A DNA stretch of 64,000 nt from Yersinia frederiksenii ATCC 33641. Lineage in GTDB: Bacteria > Pseudomonadota > Gammaproteobacteria > Enterobacterales > Enterobacteriaceae. Numbering within the stretch: the first letter of the stretch is position 1; every line of letters starts with the position of its first letter. The notes beneath the pieces are model-generated. The model was not told the origin of the DNA. It worked only from the letters and a program-made list of their open reading frames with translations, and ran no database searches. This document shows positions 1-14,901 of this stretch, one piece after another. The position numbers and the translations under genes are program-made. The stretch spans positions 4,555,642 through 4,619,641 of the forward strand of contig NZ_KN150731.1 in assembly GCF_000754805.1 (NCBI RefSeq), written 5' to 3'.

Positions 1-626
1 AATCTATCTGCCCGCCAGGTGTGACTATCATGCATATTCGCCAAGGGCATGCTGAAGGTTTGGGCCATGCTGTATTATGTGCTAAGCCACTGGTGGGGGA
101 TGAGCCATTTGCCGTGTTGCTGCCGGATGTGCTGATTGATGATGCCAAATCAGACCTGACTCGAGACAATCTTGCCCAATTAGTCAAACGTTTCGAAGAG
201 ACGGGAACTAGCCAGGTTTTGGTGCATTCAGTCGAACCCGAGGCATTATCAAATTACTCGGTAATTTCTTGTGAGAAGCCTGAATTGGCTCCCGGTGAAA
301 GCAGCCGAATCAAAGCCATGGTTGAGAAGCCTCAAAGCCCGGCGGACCTGCAATCAAATCTGTCTGCGGTTGGGCGTTATGTGTTATCTGCCGATATCTG
401 GCCGCTATTAGAAAAGACCAAACCGGGAGCATGGGGTCGAATTCAGTTGACCGATGCCATTGATGCTTTGGCTGAGGAAAAACCGGTCGATGCTGTGGCC
501 TTAACCGGACAATCATACAACTGTGGTGAGAAACTTGGTTATATGCAGGCTTATGTTGCTTATGGATTACGTCATCCAAAACAAGGGGCTGAATTTAAAG
601 CTTGGCTGAAAGATTTTCTGGCGTAA
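1..626 (+). CDS. galF: GalF-type UTP-glucose-1-phosphate uridylyltransferase homologue, 3' end
   Basis: Only the C-terminal part (about 207 codons) is present; the frame is open from base 3 and the start lies left of the window. GalF/GalU proteins belong to the nucleotidyltransferase family that makes UDP-glucose from UTP and glucose-1-phosphate. The visible part holds the family stretch [17 protein letters not shown] and the late motif [12 protein letters not shown]. The latter is the GalF form; GalU has GAGDEIQLTDAI as I recall it. That favours GalF, which in E. coli is thought to modulate GalU rather than replace it. Elsewhere the sequence is partly GalU-like (for example APGES), so galU is the alternative. 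A terminator follows and gnd starts 255 bp downstream. Confidence 0.82.
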   Translation, partial: SICPPGVTIMHIRQGHAEGLGHAVLCAKPLVGDEPFAVLLPDVLIDDAKSDLTRDNLAQLVKRFEETGTSQVLVHSVEPEALSNYSVISCEKPELAPGESSRIKAMVEKPQSPADLQSNLSAVGRYVLSADIWPLLEKTKPGAWGRIQLTDAIDALAEEKPVDAVALTGQSYNCGEKLGYMQAYVAYGLRHPKQGAEFKAWLKDFLA

Positions 627-645
627 GCAAAATTAAAGATAGATG

Positions 646-674
646 AAAAGCAATCCATGTGATTGCTTTTTTTT
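646..674 (+). terminator. Intrinsic terminator after galF
   Basis: AAAAGCAATC, a 5-base loop and GATTGCTTTT are followed by a long T run, about 20 bases after the galF stop. It should separate galF from gnd. Confidence 0.85.
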
Positions 675-826
675 TGTACTATTTGCCGTGGTGAATTGAG
701 TCATATGCGCTGTTTACTCAGATAAAGCAAACGAGTGCGGACAGCAACTGGTCAGTTGTGCTATCTATCGCACCAATCACTACCCAGCTGACATAATCCT
801 GAGTTAACATGTTTCCCACATCAAAA

Positions 827-855
827 ACCTGTTGGCCTCAAGGCCGGTAACAGGT
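827..855 (+). promoter_or_regulatory. Stem-loop in the gnd leader
   Basis: ACCTGTTGGCC and GGCC-GGT-AACAGGT form a strong hairpin with a TCAA loop and a three-base bulge, ending about 26 bases before the gnd start and just upstream of its AGGAG ribosome-binding site. There is no T run after it, so it is not an obvious terminator. A leader structure affecting gnd translation or mRNA stability is an inference. Confidence 0.4.
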
Positions 856-881
856 GTCATCCTTCAGACAGGAGTTTTTTA

Positions 882-2288
882 ATGTCCAAACAACAGATCG
901 GCGTTGTCGGTATGGCGGTGATGGGCCGTAACCTGGCGCTCAACATCGAAAGTCGTGGTTATTCCGTTTCTATTTTTAACCGTTCATCAGACAAAACCGA
1001 CGAAGTGGTTGCCGAGAATCCAGGTAAAAATCTGGTGCCAAGCTATACCGTTGAAGAGTTTGTTGACTCACTGGAAAAACCGCGCCGTATTCTGCTGATG
1101 GTGAAAGCGGGTGAAGCGACTGATAAGACTATTGCTTCACTGACGCCACATCTTGATAAAGGTGACATTCTGATTGATGGTGGCAATACCTACTATAAAG
1201 ACACCATCCGTCGTAATCGTGAACTTTCTGCACAAGGTTTTAACTTTATCGGTACCGGTGTTTCCGGTGGCGAAGAGGGCGCATTAAAAGGCCCTTCAAT
1301 TATGCCTGGTGGTCAGAAAGAAGCTTACGAACTAGTGGCACCTATTCTTGAGAAGATTGCTGCTCGTGCTGATGACGGTGAAGCCTGTGTTGCTTATATC
1401 GGTGCAGACGGTGCTGGCCATTACGTGAAAATGGTTCACAACGGTATCGAATACGGTGACATGCAGTTGATCGCAGAAGCCTATTCTCTGCTAAAACAGT
1501 CTTTGGGTTTGAGCAACGAAGAGCTGGCAAGCACCTTTACGCAGTGGAATAAAGGCGAGCTGAATAGCTACCTGATTGATATCACAAAAGATATCTTCAC
1601 CAAGAAAGATGAAGATGGTAAATATCTGGTTGATGTGATCCTGGATGAAGCTGCCAATAAAGGCACCGGTAAGTGGACTAGCCAAAGTTCTCTGGACTTG
1701 GGTGAGCCATTAACATTGATTACTGAGTCTGTATTTGCCCGCTATTTGTCCTCTCTGAAAGACCAGCGTGTTGCAGCATCTAAAGTGCTGACAGGCCCTA
1801 AAGTACAGCCTTTTGCCGGTGATAAAGCTGAATTTATCGAGAAAATCCGTCGCGCGTTGTATCTGGGTAAAATCGTTTCTTACGCACAAGGTTTCTCTCA
1901 GCTGAAAGCGGCTTCAGACGAGAATAATTGGGATCTGCACTACGGTGAGATCGCCAAGATTTTCCGTGCCGGTTGTATTATTCGTGCTCAGTTCTTGCAG
2001 AAAATCACTGATGCTTACGCAGAAAATGCGGATATTGCTAACTTGCTGTTGGCTCCTTACTTCAAGCAGATCGCTGATGAATACCAGCAAGCGCTGCGTG
2101 ATGTTGTGTCTTATGCGGTTCAGAACGGTATCCCGACACCAACATTCTCTGCGGCGATTAACTACTACGATAGTTACCGTTCAGCAGTGTTGCCTGCCAA
2201 CCTGATTCAGGCACAGCGCGACTATTTTGGTGCGCATACTTATAAGCGTACAGATAAAGAAGGTGTATTCCACACCGAATGGCTATAA
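882..2288 (+). CDS. gnd: 6-phosphogluconate dehydrogenase, decarboxylating
   Basis: Full length at 468 residues, the usual enteric length. It oxidises and decarboxylates 6-phosphogluconate to ribulose-5-phosphate, making NADPH in the oxidative pentose phosphate pathway (cytosol, homodimer). Seen in the sequence: the N-terminal Rossmann motif GMAVMGRN at residues 10-17, the substrate motif GVSGGEEGA near residue 127, and the catalytic segment [14 protein letters not shown] with its Lys near residue 184. The ATG start has AGGAG seven bases upstream. gnd sits directly downstream of galF, whereas in E. coli the O-antigen cluster separates the two. It is convergent with the his operon, and the two share a terminator. 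Confidence 0.97.
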   Translation: MSKQQIGVVGMAVMGRNLALNIESRGYSVSIFNRSSDKTDEVVAENPGKNLVPSYTVEEFVDSLEKPRRILLMVKAGEATDKTIASLTPHLDKGDILIDGGNTYYKDTIRRNRELSAQGFNFIGTGVSGGEEGALKGPSIMPGGQKEAYELVAPILEKIAARADDGEACVAYIGADGAGHYVKMVHNGIEYGDMQLIAEAYSLLKQSLGLSNEELASTFTQWNKGELNSYLIDITKDIFTKKDEDGKYLVDVILDEAANKGTGKWTSQSSLDLGEPLTLITESVFARYLSSLKDQRVAASKVLTGPKVQPFAGDKAEFIEKIRRALYLGKIVSYAQGFSQLKAASDENNWDLHYGEIAKIFRAGCIIRAQFLQKITDAYAENADIANLLLAPYFKQIADEYQQALRDVVSYAVQNGIPTPTFSAAINYYDSYRSAVLPANLIQAQRDYFGAHTYKRTDKEGVFHTEWL

Positions 2289-2333
2289 GTTAACGGCTAC
2301 TGCGCGTTCGTATTTTGATATTGGGCAGTGCTC

Positions 2334-2368
2334 GTCATCCTCACGTACTGAGTGTACGTGAGGATGAC
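2334..2368. repeat. Perfect 15-bp palindrome with 5-bp centre, downstream of gnd
   Basis: GTCATCCTCACGTAC and its exact complement flank TGAGT. The GTCATCC/GGATGAC ends also occur in the ERIC-like element at 42289-42430, although the interior differs. There is no T run, so it is more likely a dispersed intergenic palindrome than a terminator. A second, weaker inverted repeat, GTGGTAAA (2407-2414) with TTTACCAC (2444-2451), follows. Confidence 0.6.
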
Positions 2369-2454
2369 TGTCCGCAATCAAACTACTTCCGCTCGCTACG
2401 CCTTTAGTGGTAAATGCCCTTGAGTACATTGCCTTATGAGTGGTTTACCACAAT

Positions 2455-2492
2455 AAAAATGCCCCGCAGTTAAACCGCTGGGGCATTTTTTT
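2455..2492. terminator. Bidirectional terminator between gnd and hisI
   Basis: AAAAATGCCCC pairs with GGGGCATTTTTTT. There are A runs on one side and T runs on the other, so the hairpin can stop both gnd (rightward) and the his operon (leftward). Confidence 0.85.
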
Positions 2493-2516
2493 ATCCTGCA
2501 TAAGTGCACCAGAAAA

Positions 2517-3124
2517 TTACTTCTCGTGGCGCTCTCGTAGGCGGCCAATCACTTTACTCAGATCCAAATCCTGATCTTGTAATAACACCAACAGATGGTA
2601 TATCAAATCTGCGGATTCGTTGGTTAACTCTGCGCGATCATTGACAGTCGCAGCAAGGGCGGTTTCTACCCCTTCTTCCCCCACTTTTTGCGCGATACGT
2701 TTAGTACCACTGGCATAGAGTTTGGCGGTGTAAGAGCTGGCCGGGTCTGCTGATTTACGTGATGCTAACAACTGCTCTAATTGATATAGGAAACTCCAGT
2801 CGCTGGCCGCTGGCGCGAAGCAACTGTTATTACCCAAATGACAGGTCGGGCCGATAGGGTTAACCAAAATCAACAGCGTGTCATTGTCGCAATCAGGGTA
2901 GATATTCACCACATTGAGGAAATGACCAGAGCTTTCGCCCTTAGTCCACAGGCGCTGTTTAGTGCGCGAGAAAAAGGTCACTTTGCCGGTTTCTTCTGTT
3001 ACTGCCAGCGCTTCCCGATTCATATACCCCATCATCAGAACTTCACCGGATACGGCATGCTGAACGATAGCTGGCATCAGACTGTCGACTTTTTCCCAAT
3101 CTAGTTGGTTAATTTGTTGTTCGC

Positions 3125-3131
<7 letters not shown>
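2517..3131 (-). CDS. hisI: Bifunctional phosphoribosyl-AMP cyclohydrolase / phosphoribosyl-ATP pyrophosphatase
   Basis: 204 residues, the fused HisI-HisE enzyme that carries out steps 2 and 3 of histidine synthesis. The N-terminal cyclohydrolase half has the metal-ligand region DCDNDTLL and the Cys-bearing GPTCH...C segment. The C-terminal pyrophosphohydrolase half (from about residue 118) has [13 protein letters not shown]. The start is GTG at 3131, chosen because GGAG lies six bases upstream and the protein aligns end to end with E. coli HisI. It overlaps the hisF stop by seven bases, consistent with translational coupling. It is the last gene of the his operon, and a terminator follows. 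Confidence 0.95.
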
Positions 3132-8744
<5,613 letters not shown>

Positions 8745-8747
8745 CGG

Positions 8748-9647
8748 TTACTCCATCATTTTTTCAATCGGTAATACCAGAATGGAGCTGGCACCCAGCG
8801 CCTTCAGTTTTTCCATGGTTTCCCAGAATAACGTTTCGCTACTGACCATGTGCATGGCTACGCGGCTCTTGTCACCCGCCAATGGCAGAATAGTCGGGCG
8901 TTCAGCACCTGGCAGCAGGGTAATGATCTCATCCAGACGCTCGCTTGGCGCGTGCATCATAATGTACTTGGATTCACGGGCTTGAATGACGCCCTGAATC
9001 CGAGTCATCAAGCGGTCAATGAGTTGCTGTTTATCCGCTGGCATTTCGCCATCACGCTGAATCAGGCAAGCTTTGGAGCGGTAGATGACTTCAACTTCGC
9101 GCAGGCCGTTGGCCTCTAACGTGGCACCGGTTGACACCAAATCGCAGATAACATCGGCCAGACCGGCACGTGGTGCCACTTCAACGGAACCATTCAGTAA
9201 GCAAGATTTAAAAGTAACGCCTTGTTTATCAAGATATTGCTTTAAAATGTGTGGGTAAGAGGTCGCGATGCGCTTATTTTGCAGGCACTGCGGGCCGGTA
9301 TACTCGGTATCCAGTGAGGCGGCGAGTGACAGGCGGCAACCACCGAAATCCAGGCGGCGCAAGGTGAAGTAACGTGGGTCTTCACCCTGAGCACGGCGGC
9401 TCAGTAACTCTTCTTCCAGCACGTTTTCGCCAATAATGCCCAAGTCAACCACGCCATCCATCACCAGCCCAGGGATATCGTCATCACGCACACGTAGGAT
9501 ATCGATTGGCATATTTTCAGCAAAAGCGATTAGGCGCTGTTGTTGCAAATTGATCTTAATCCCGCAGCGCGATAACAGTTCGTGGCAATCATCACTCAGG
9601 CGGCCTGATTTCTGCATCGCAATGCGTAAACGTGTTTTATCTAGCAT
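8748..9647 (-). CDS. hisG: ATP phosphoribosyltransferase, long form
   Basis: 299 residues, the hexameric long form with a C-terminal regulatory domain, which catalyses the first committed step and is feedback-inhibited by histidine. The PRPP loop is visible as [14 protein letters not shown] near residue 170. The start ATG has GAGGA six bases upstream. First structural gene of the operon, directly after the attenuator. Confidence 0.97.
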
Positions 9648-9702
9648 GGTAATCCTCTTAACTTATTAATTTTTGATTTAATTTTATAAAATCGTGAGCA
9701 AC

Positions 9703-9738
9703 AAAAAAGCCCTCGGAAGATAATCTTCCGAGGGCTTT
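9703..9738 (-). terminator. his operon attenuator (leader terminator)
   Basis: Read on the minus strand, AAAGCCCTCGGAAGA, a TTA loop and TCTTCCGAGGGCTTTTTT form a very strong intrinsic terminator between hisL and hisG. A matching segment around 9740-9790 (CTTCCAGG, GGAAGAC) could form the competing earlier hairpins. This is the classical his attenuation layout. Confidence 0.93.
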
Positions 9739-9806
9739 CTCTATTGCGTTCTACCGCCACCTGGAAGATTCGTTAACCGTCTTCCAGCACACATCGGCCT
9801 GCAAGA

Positions 9807-9854
9807 CTAGTCAGGATGATGGTGATGATGGTGATTAAATTGAACGCGATTCAT
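9807..9854 (-). CDS. hisL: his operon leader peptide
   Basis: A 15-codon frame read as [15 protein letters not shown], ending in TAG. Six consecutive His codons (CAC/CAT) make ribosome stalling sensitive to charged tRNA-His. Stalling permits the antiterminator and readthrough into hisG; no stalling lets the 9703-9738 terminator form. E. coli and Salmonella HisL have seven histidines in the same context, so this version is one shorter. Confidence 0.95.
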
Positions 9855-10202
9855 AATAGCTTCTCTGTTTAGGCTTTCTGATATAGCCAAAATAGCCATA
9901 TTCAGGACGTGCCATAATTTATGTCAATCAACGTAAACCATTAAGCGGGTAGGGCGCAACCTTTTTTTCACTGGATGTTTTTATTTCGCTTCGGTGTGGT
10001 ATGCGCTATCTACCGGTAACGGTTTTATTCTTAGCGAATACCTCTTTATTTACTGTCAGCTTAAGCAGGAAATTGTTACATATGCCTATTACACCGATGA
10101 ATGAAAATATATCCATAATATTGAGTAATTATTAGCTTACATTACTGAGTGTAGGTTATTAGTATGGGAGTTGTCGGTATTAACCGGTGGAGAGCCATTA
10201 AA
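9855..10202. other. Divergent intergenic region hisL / yeeZ
   Basis: 348 bases holding the leftward his promoter and, nearer yeeZ, AT-rich sequence likely to carry the yeeZ promoter. An in-frame ATG at 10164 would extend YeeZ by 13 residues, but its context is weaker than that of 10203. The yefM-yoeB toxin-antitoxin pair found here in E. coli is absent. Confidence 0.6.
9899..9927 (-). promoter_or_regulatory. Probable his operon promoter
   Basis: On the minus strand, TTGACA (9922-9927) is followed after 17 bases by TGAATA (9899-9904), about 45 bases before the hisL start. The -35 hexamer is perfect and the -10 is weak. Stringent control is known for his promoters but cannot be read here. Confidence 0.55.
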
Positions 10203-11030
10203 ATGAAAAAAATTGCTATTATCGGATTGGGTTGGTTAGGCCTGCCTTTAGCGCAATCACTGATCCGCCGTGGTATTCAGGTGGTCGGGAGTAAAACGAC
10301 GCCAGATGGGGTTGAAGCTGTCAGAATGAGCGGGATTGATTGCTATCAATTGCAACTGACTCCCGAACTGATTTGTGAACCGGATGATTTGGCACAATTG
10401 ATGACGGCAGATGTCCTGATCATCACTTTACCTGCTAGCCGCACTACTGAAGGTGGGGCGCAGTATTTCCAAGCGGTACAAATGGTGGTTGATAGCGCAC
10501 TGGCTTTTGGGGTGCCGCGTATTATTTTCACCAGTTCAACCTCGGTGTATGGCGAAACCCGTGGTCGCATCAAAGAGAGTTCACCGCTGCAACCGGTCAC
10601 CACAGCAGGAAAAACACTGGAAGAACTTGAACTCTGGCTGCACCAACTGCCTCATACCTCCGTGGATATTTTACGTCTGGCTGGGCTGGTGGGGGCAGAT
10701 CGCCATCCGGGGCGTTTCCTGGCCGGGAAAACCAATGTGAAAGGTGGTTCGCAGGGTGTGAATCTGGTGCATCAGGAAGATGTGATATCCGCTATCGAGT
10801 TACTGCTTAATTTACCTAAAGGCGGTCATATTTATAATCTTTGTGCGCCTAAGCACCCGCGCAAACGTGACTTTTACCCAGCCTGTGCGCGGGCCTTGCA
10901 ATTAACGCCGCCCGAATTTGCCCCAGAAGATATTGAAGAGCCAATTCGTGAGATTGATGGCAGTAAGATTTGCAGTGAGTTGGGGTTCGAATATGCTTAT
11001 CCGGACCCTGAAAGAATGCCGTTAAACTAG
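10203..11030 (+). CDS. yeeZ: NAD(P)-dependent epimerase-like SDR protein YeeZ
   Basis: 275 residues, aligning throughout with E. coli YeeZ, an atypical extended SDR of unknown substrate. The N-terminal GLGWLGLP is the dinucleotide-binding loop. TSSTSVYG carries the Ser/Tyr region of the active site, and LAGLVGADRHPGRF is a conserved late motif. The start at 10203 is chosen for the GGAG upstream and the MKKIAIIGLGWLG family N-terminus. Its position next to his is the same as in E. coli. Confidence 0.9.
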   Translation: MKKIAIIGLGWLGLPLAQSLIRRGIQVVGSKTTPDGVEAVRMSGIDCYQLQLTPELICEPDDLAQLMTADVLIITLPASRTTEGGAQYFQAVQMVVDSALAFGVPRIIFTSSTSVYGETRGRIKESSPLQPVTTAGKTLEELELWLHQLPHTSVDILRLAGLVGADRHPGRFLAGKTNVKGGSQGVNLVHQEDVISAIELLLNLPKGGHIYNLCAPKHPRKRDFYPACARALQLTPPEFAPEDIEEPIREIDGSKICSELGFEYAYPDPERMPLN

Positions 11031-11037
11031 CGGGATT

Positions 11038-11065
11038 AAAGGGAAGCGGTCAGCTTGCCCTTTTT
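11038..11065 (+). terminator. Terminator after yeeZ
   Basis: AAAGGGAAGC and GCTTGCCCTTTTT form a stem with one bulged base, followed by T's. It lies between two convergent genes. Confidence 0.75.
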
Positions 11066-11084
11066 CTCAATACTCACCTAAATA

Positions 11085-12083
11085 TCAGCGTTTTTGATGA
11101 ATATAGGTCAGTGCCAGGGCCATCGCCAGTACCAGTCCTTTGATGATGTCCATGGCGTAGTAAGGCACTGACAGCATAACCAGCCCATTTTGCAACACAC
11201 CCAGAATCACGGCACCAATTAAGGTGCCGACAGCATTAGGTTTACCAGAGCCGGCCAGTGAAAAACCAATATAAGCGGCTGCCACGGCATCCATCAGGTA
11301 ACCGCCACCGGCATTGACTTGTGATGAGCCAATGCGAGATGCCAGCAGAATTCCCCCCAGTGATGCCAAAAGTGACGACAACACATAGGCCAGCACGCGA
11401 TAGCGCACTGTGCGAATCCCCGCCAGGCGGGCTGCTTCCGGGTTGCCGCCAATGGCATACATCCGTCGGCCATGTTTAGTTAGCGACAAATACAACTGCA
11501 CCACAATCGTCACGGCTAACATGATAAGCACGATAACCGGCACTTGCCCCAATGCTGAAAACATCTCAGGAATGACGCCTTCCGCCATGTCGCCACTCGG
11601 TAGCAACATATTCTGCGTAATAGAGCCACCGTAGCTGTAGGTCATCGCCACGCCCTGAATCACAAACAGACTGGCCAGGGTTGCCAGCATATCGGGGATC
11701 TTCAGTACCACAATCAAAAATGCGTTAAACAGCCCCACCAGCGTACAAATCAGTAGCGTCAGAATAATAGCGCCAGTGGTGCCAAAGCCATACCAGACAA
11801 ACAGCGACACCACGATGGCATTGGCTAACGAAGCGGTCGAACCAACCGATAGGTCAAATCCACCAATCGACAGTGAGATTGACACCCCGATAGCAATCAC
11901 CGTGACGATGGCTATAGAGCGTAAAATATTGATGATATTGTTCGGGTCGAGAAAGTTATCCGAGGCTAAGCCAAATAACGCGATTAGCGCCACAACGGTG
12001 AGTAACATCCCCCATTTGTAGAGAAAATCAAACAATTGGTGACGCCACGGCTGCGCGTCCGGCAGGGGTATTTCTTTACTCAC
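11085..12083 (-). CDS. CUT2-type sugar ABC transporter permease
   Basis: 332 residues, RbsC/BPD_transp_2 family inner-membrane permease with about ten hydrophobic segments. Recognisable family stretches are SLSIGGFDLSVG, GGNPEAARLAGI (the cytoplasmic coupling segment) and a late glycine-rich AAAYIGFSLAGSGKPNAVG. It overlaps the ATPase gene by four bases, so the two are one operon. The substrate cannot be read from the sequence. No binding-protein gene is adjacent, which is unusual for this class. Confidence 0.88.
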   Translation of the reverse strand: MSKEIPLPDAQPWRHQLFDFLYKWGMLLTVVALIALFGLASDNFLDPNNIINILRSIAIVTVIAIGVSISLSIGGFDLSVGSTASLANAIVVSLFVWYGFGTTGAIILTLLICTLVGLFNAFLIVVLKIPDMLATLASLFVIQGVAMTYSYGGSITQNMLLPSGDMAEGVIPEMFSALGQVPVIVLIMLAVTIVVQLYLSLTKHGRRMYAIGGNPEAARLAGIRTVRYRVLAYVLSSLLASLGGILLASRIGSSQVNAGGGYLMDAVAAAYIGFSLAGSGKPNAVGTLIGAVILGVLQNGLVMLSVPYYAMDIIKGLVLAMALALTYIHQKR

Positions 12084-13591
12084 TGAGGGGTTCCTCCGGT
12101 TGAAAATAGTAATAATGTTTCTTCGTCGATATCTGCGGCATTCAGCTCAGCGACAATGCGCCCATCCCACAACACACAGATACGATCACATAAGCCGACC
12201 AATTCTGAGAATTCACCGGACGCATAAATAATGCCTTTTCCTTGCTGTGCCAATCCGTCAATCAGCGCGAACAGATCCTGTTTGGCTTTGATATCCACCC
12301 CTTTGGTTGGCTCATCAAAAATCAACACTTGAGCATTGCCGCGTAGCCACTTGCCGATGGCCACTTTCTGTTGATTACCACCCGATAAACGCGCCAGTTT
12401 CTGTTGTGGCGATGAGGTGCGCACCCCAAGGCGCTGAATCAGTTCTTTAGCCCAACTCAACTCTTGGCGGCGGCTGAAAATACTCCAGCGCGAAAAGCTG
12501 TCGTCAGCCGCCACACTCAGGTTCATTGGGATACCTTCGTGGATAAAAATGCCTTCCTTGCGACGCTCTTCTGGCACTAGAGCCAGCCCTTGGGCGACGG
12601 ATCTTTCCGGCGAGCGCGGTTTCCAGGGCTTGCCTTGCAATTCGCCGTGATCAACACGGCTAGGAGTGGCACCAAACAAAGCTTTGCACAATTCAGTTTT
12701 GCCTGCGCCGGCCAGCCCGGCAATCCCTAAAATTTCCCCTTCATGTAATCTCAGGGAGATATCGCGCAACTTAAATTGGTCATGTAACCCACTGATGGAC
12801 AACAGAGTTTTATCACTGAATGCCACCCGCCGTGGTGGGAAAATATCATCCAAGGTGTGACCGAGCATCTTCTCGACAATCTGTTCGCCAGTCAGGTTAC
12901 CCATGGCATCATGACTGACGCGCTTGCCATCACGTAACACCGTTAATTGGTCGCAAATTTCACGCAACTCATGGATACGGTGTGAAATAAAAACAATCGC
13001 CATCCCTTCAGATTGCAAGCGGCGCACCACGCGAAACAGCCGTGCACTCTCTTCTTGGTCCAGTGGCGCAGTGGGTTCGTCTAAAATTAGAAAGCGGCAT
13101 TGATGGGAAAGGGCGCGAGCCAGCAGCACCTGTTGTTTCTCGGCTAATGTGCAAGCTTCCAGTCGCTGGCGCACATTCAATTTGAGATCAAGTTGCTCAA
13201 GTAAAGCTTCAGCCTGACGGTAAAGTTGTGGCCAGTTAAGCAGATGTCCCTGCTCAGCCAATGTATCCAGCATAATATTTTCTGCGACAGACAGAGTGGG
13301 GATCAGCGCGACATCAACCTCTTGTTGAACCACATGAATGCCGTGCTGTTTTGCCTGCCGAGGGGAGTGAATATCGATCTGCTGACCATCAATAAAGATC
13401 TCACCGCGATAGTGGCTATGGGCACCGGAGAGAATGGCCATCAAGGTTGATTTGCCTGCGCCATTAGCCCCTATTAGTGCATGGGTAGAGCCGCCTTCTA
13501 GCGTAAAATCAACTTGTTGCAGGGCATGAAATCCAGAGAACGAGATAGAGATACTCCGCATCTCAAGGCGGGAGGAAGAGGTGCTGGACAT
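12080..13591 (-). CDS. CUT2-type sugar ABC transporter ATP-binding protein
   Basis: 503 residues with two fused ABC domains (RbsA/MglA type). The N-terminal domain has Walker A GANGAGKST and Walker B LILDEPTA, but a degenerate signature (TLAEKQQV). The C-terminal domain has GLAGAGKTE as Walker A, LSGGNQQKV as signature and LIFDEPTKGVD as Walker B. The frame is open up to 13774, but the ATG at 13591 gives the usual N-terminus; the extra 61 residues have low-complexity AT-rich coding and are discounted. Upstream of 13591 no strong ribosome-binding site is visible. It is divergent from hcxA. Confidence 0.87.
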   Translation of the reverse strand: MSSTSSSRLEMRSISISFSGFHALQQVDFTLEGGSTHALIGANGAGKSTLMAILSGAHSHYRGEIFIDGQQIDIHSPRQAKQHGIHVVQQEVDVALIPTLSVAENIMLDTLAEQGHLLNWPQLYRQAEALLEQLDLKLNVRQRLEACTLAEKQQVLLARALSHQCRFLILDEPTAPLDQEESARLFRVVRRLQSEGMAIVFISHRIHELREICDQLTVLRDGKRVSHDAMGNLTGEQIVEKMLGHTLDDIFPPRRVAFSDKTLLSISGLHDQFKLRDISLRLHEGEILGIAGLAGAGKTELCKALFGATPSRVDHGELQGKPWKPRSPERSVAQGLALVPEERRKEGIFIHEGIPMNLSVAADDSFSRWSIFSRRQELSWAKELIQRLGVRTSSPQQKLARLSGGNQQKVAIGKWLRGNAQVLIFDEPTKGVDIKAKQDLFALIDGLAQQGKGIIYASGEFSELVGLCDRICVLWDGRIVAELNAADIDEETLLLFSTGGTPQ

Positions 13592-13809
13592 AAATTTCTG
13601 CAACTGCCCTATAAAGTATTTAACAAACCAGGCAGTCAATAATGCTGCGGTAGCTCTCTTTTTTAACACAGTTTCTATTATTCGCAACAAACTAAAATAG
13701 TTAAGGTATATCAAAAAATTATTAAACAATGATGAGTATGCCCTTAAGATGGAAAAACAGTGATGGCATCGCAACGTGCAAAAAATAATGATTTAAAAGG
13801 AACAGTGGC

Positions 13810-14901
13810 ATGAGCAGCAACGCAATCCGAGTGCAGGTCGGGCCTGCAAACTATTTCTCTTTTCCAGGAGCTATCGATAAATTGAGTGAATTTTATCCTC
13901 AGACGGCACTGGATAATGCACTGTGGATCTACGGTGAGCGTGCATTGGCGGCCGCCAGTGATTATTTGCCTGCGGTCTTCTATAGCCCATATGCCGTGCG
14001 CGCTTCATTTTCGACCCATTGCAGTGAGTCTACCGTCGCTGATTTGGTGCAAAAGGCGGGGAGTGACCGCCAGGTTGTGATTGGTATTGGCGGTGGCGCG
14101 GTATTGGATACGGCGAAAGTTGTGGCGCGAAAACTGGGATTGCCGCTGGTGGCAATTCCAACTATTGCGGCCACTTGCGCAGCCTGGACACCACTCTCGG
14201 TCTGGTATAACGATGCCGGACAAGCGCTGAATTTTGAAATTTTCAAAGATGCCAATCATTTGGTACTGGTTGAACCGCGTATCATTTTACAAGCGCCGGT
14301 GGAGTATCTGCTAGCGGGTATCGGCGATACATTGGCAAAATGGTACGAGGCAGTCGTATTGAGCCCACAACCAGAGAAGTTATCACTGACGGTTCGTTTG
14401 GGATTGCAAGCCGCGCTGGATATTCGCAATGTCCTGCTAAAACAGAGTGAAGCGGCCTTGCAGGCGGTTAAGCTGTGTGAACTGACGCAAGATTTTCTTG
14501 ATGTAGTGGATGCCATTATTGCCGGTGGCGGCATGGTTGGCGGGCTGGGCGAGCGTTATACCCGAGTCGCCGCGGCTCATGCCGTACACAATGGGCTAAC
14601 ACTACTGCCACAAACCGAACATTTCCTACATGGAACCAAAGTGGCTTACGGGATTTTGGTTCAGACCGCACTTTTGGAGCAAGATGATGCATTACAGTCA
14701 CTGATTGCTGCGTTCAATAAATTAGGATTGCCGACGCATCTGGCTGCACTGGATGTGGATATTAATGACCGTGATGCTATTGAGCGCGTAATTGGCCGAA
14801 TTCTGAAACCGGGAGAATCAATCCATTACCTGCCTGTCGAGTTGAATTCAGACAAAATGTGGGCAGCAATTGAACGGGTGGAAATTGCCGCTCAGCGCTG
14901 A
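13810..14901 (+). CDS. hcxA: Iron-type alcohol dehydrogenase family protein, hydroxycarboxylate dehydrogenase HcxA (YbdH)
   Basis: 363 residues, near-collinear with E. coli YbdH/HcxA, which reduces 2-oxo acids such as 2-oxobutyrate with NADPH. Motifs: GIGGGAVLDTAK (NAD(P) binding), TIAATCAAWTPLSVW, and metal ligands in GIGDTLAKWYEA (Asp), AHAVHNGLT (His) and FLHGTKVAYG (His). The start has AAGGA nine bases upstream. It is transcribed away from the ABC importer across a 218-bp AT-rich divergent region, which suggests, without proving, shared control. Confidence 0.88.
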   Translation: MSSNAIRVQVGPANYFSFPGAIDKLSEFYPQTALDNALWIYGERALAAASDYLPAVFYSPYAVRASFSTHCSESTVADLVQKAGSDRQVVIGIGGGAVLDTAKVVARKLGLPLVAIPTIAATCAAWTPLSVWYNDAGQALNFEIFKDANHLVLVEPRIILQAPVEYLLAGIGDTLAKWYEAVVLSPQPEKLSLTVRLGLQAALDIRNVLLKQSEAALQAVKLCELTQDFLDVVDAIIAGGGMVGGLGERYTRVAAAHAVHNGLTLLPQTEHFLHGTKVAYGILVQTALLEQDDALQSLIAAFNKLGLPTHLAALDVDINDRDAIERVIGRILKPGESIHYLPVELNSDKMWAAIERVEIAAQR

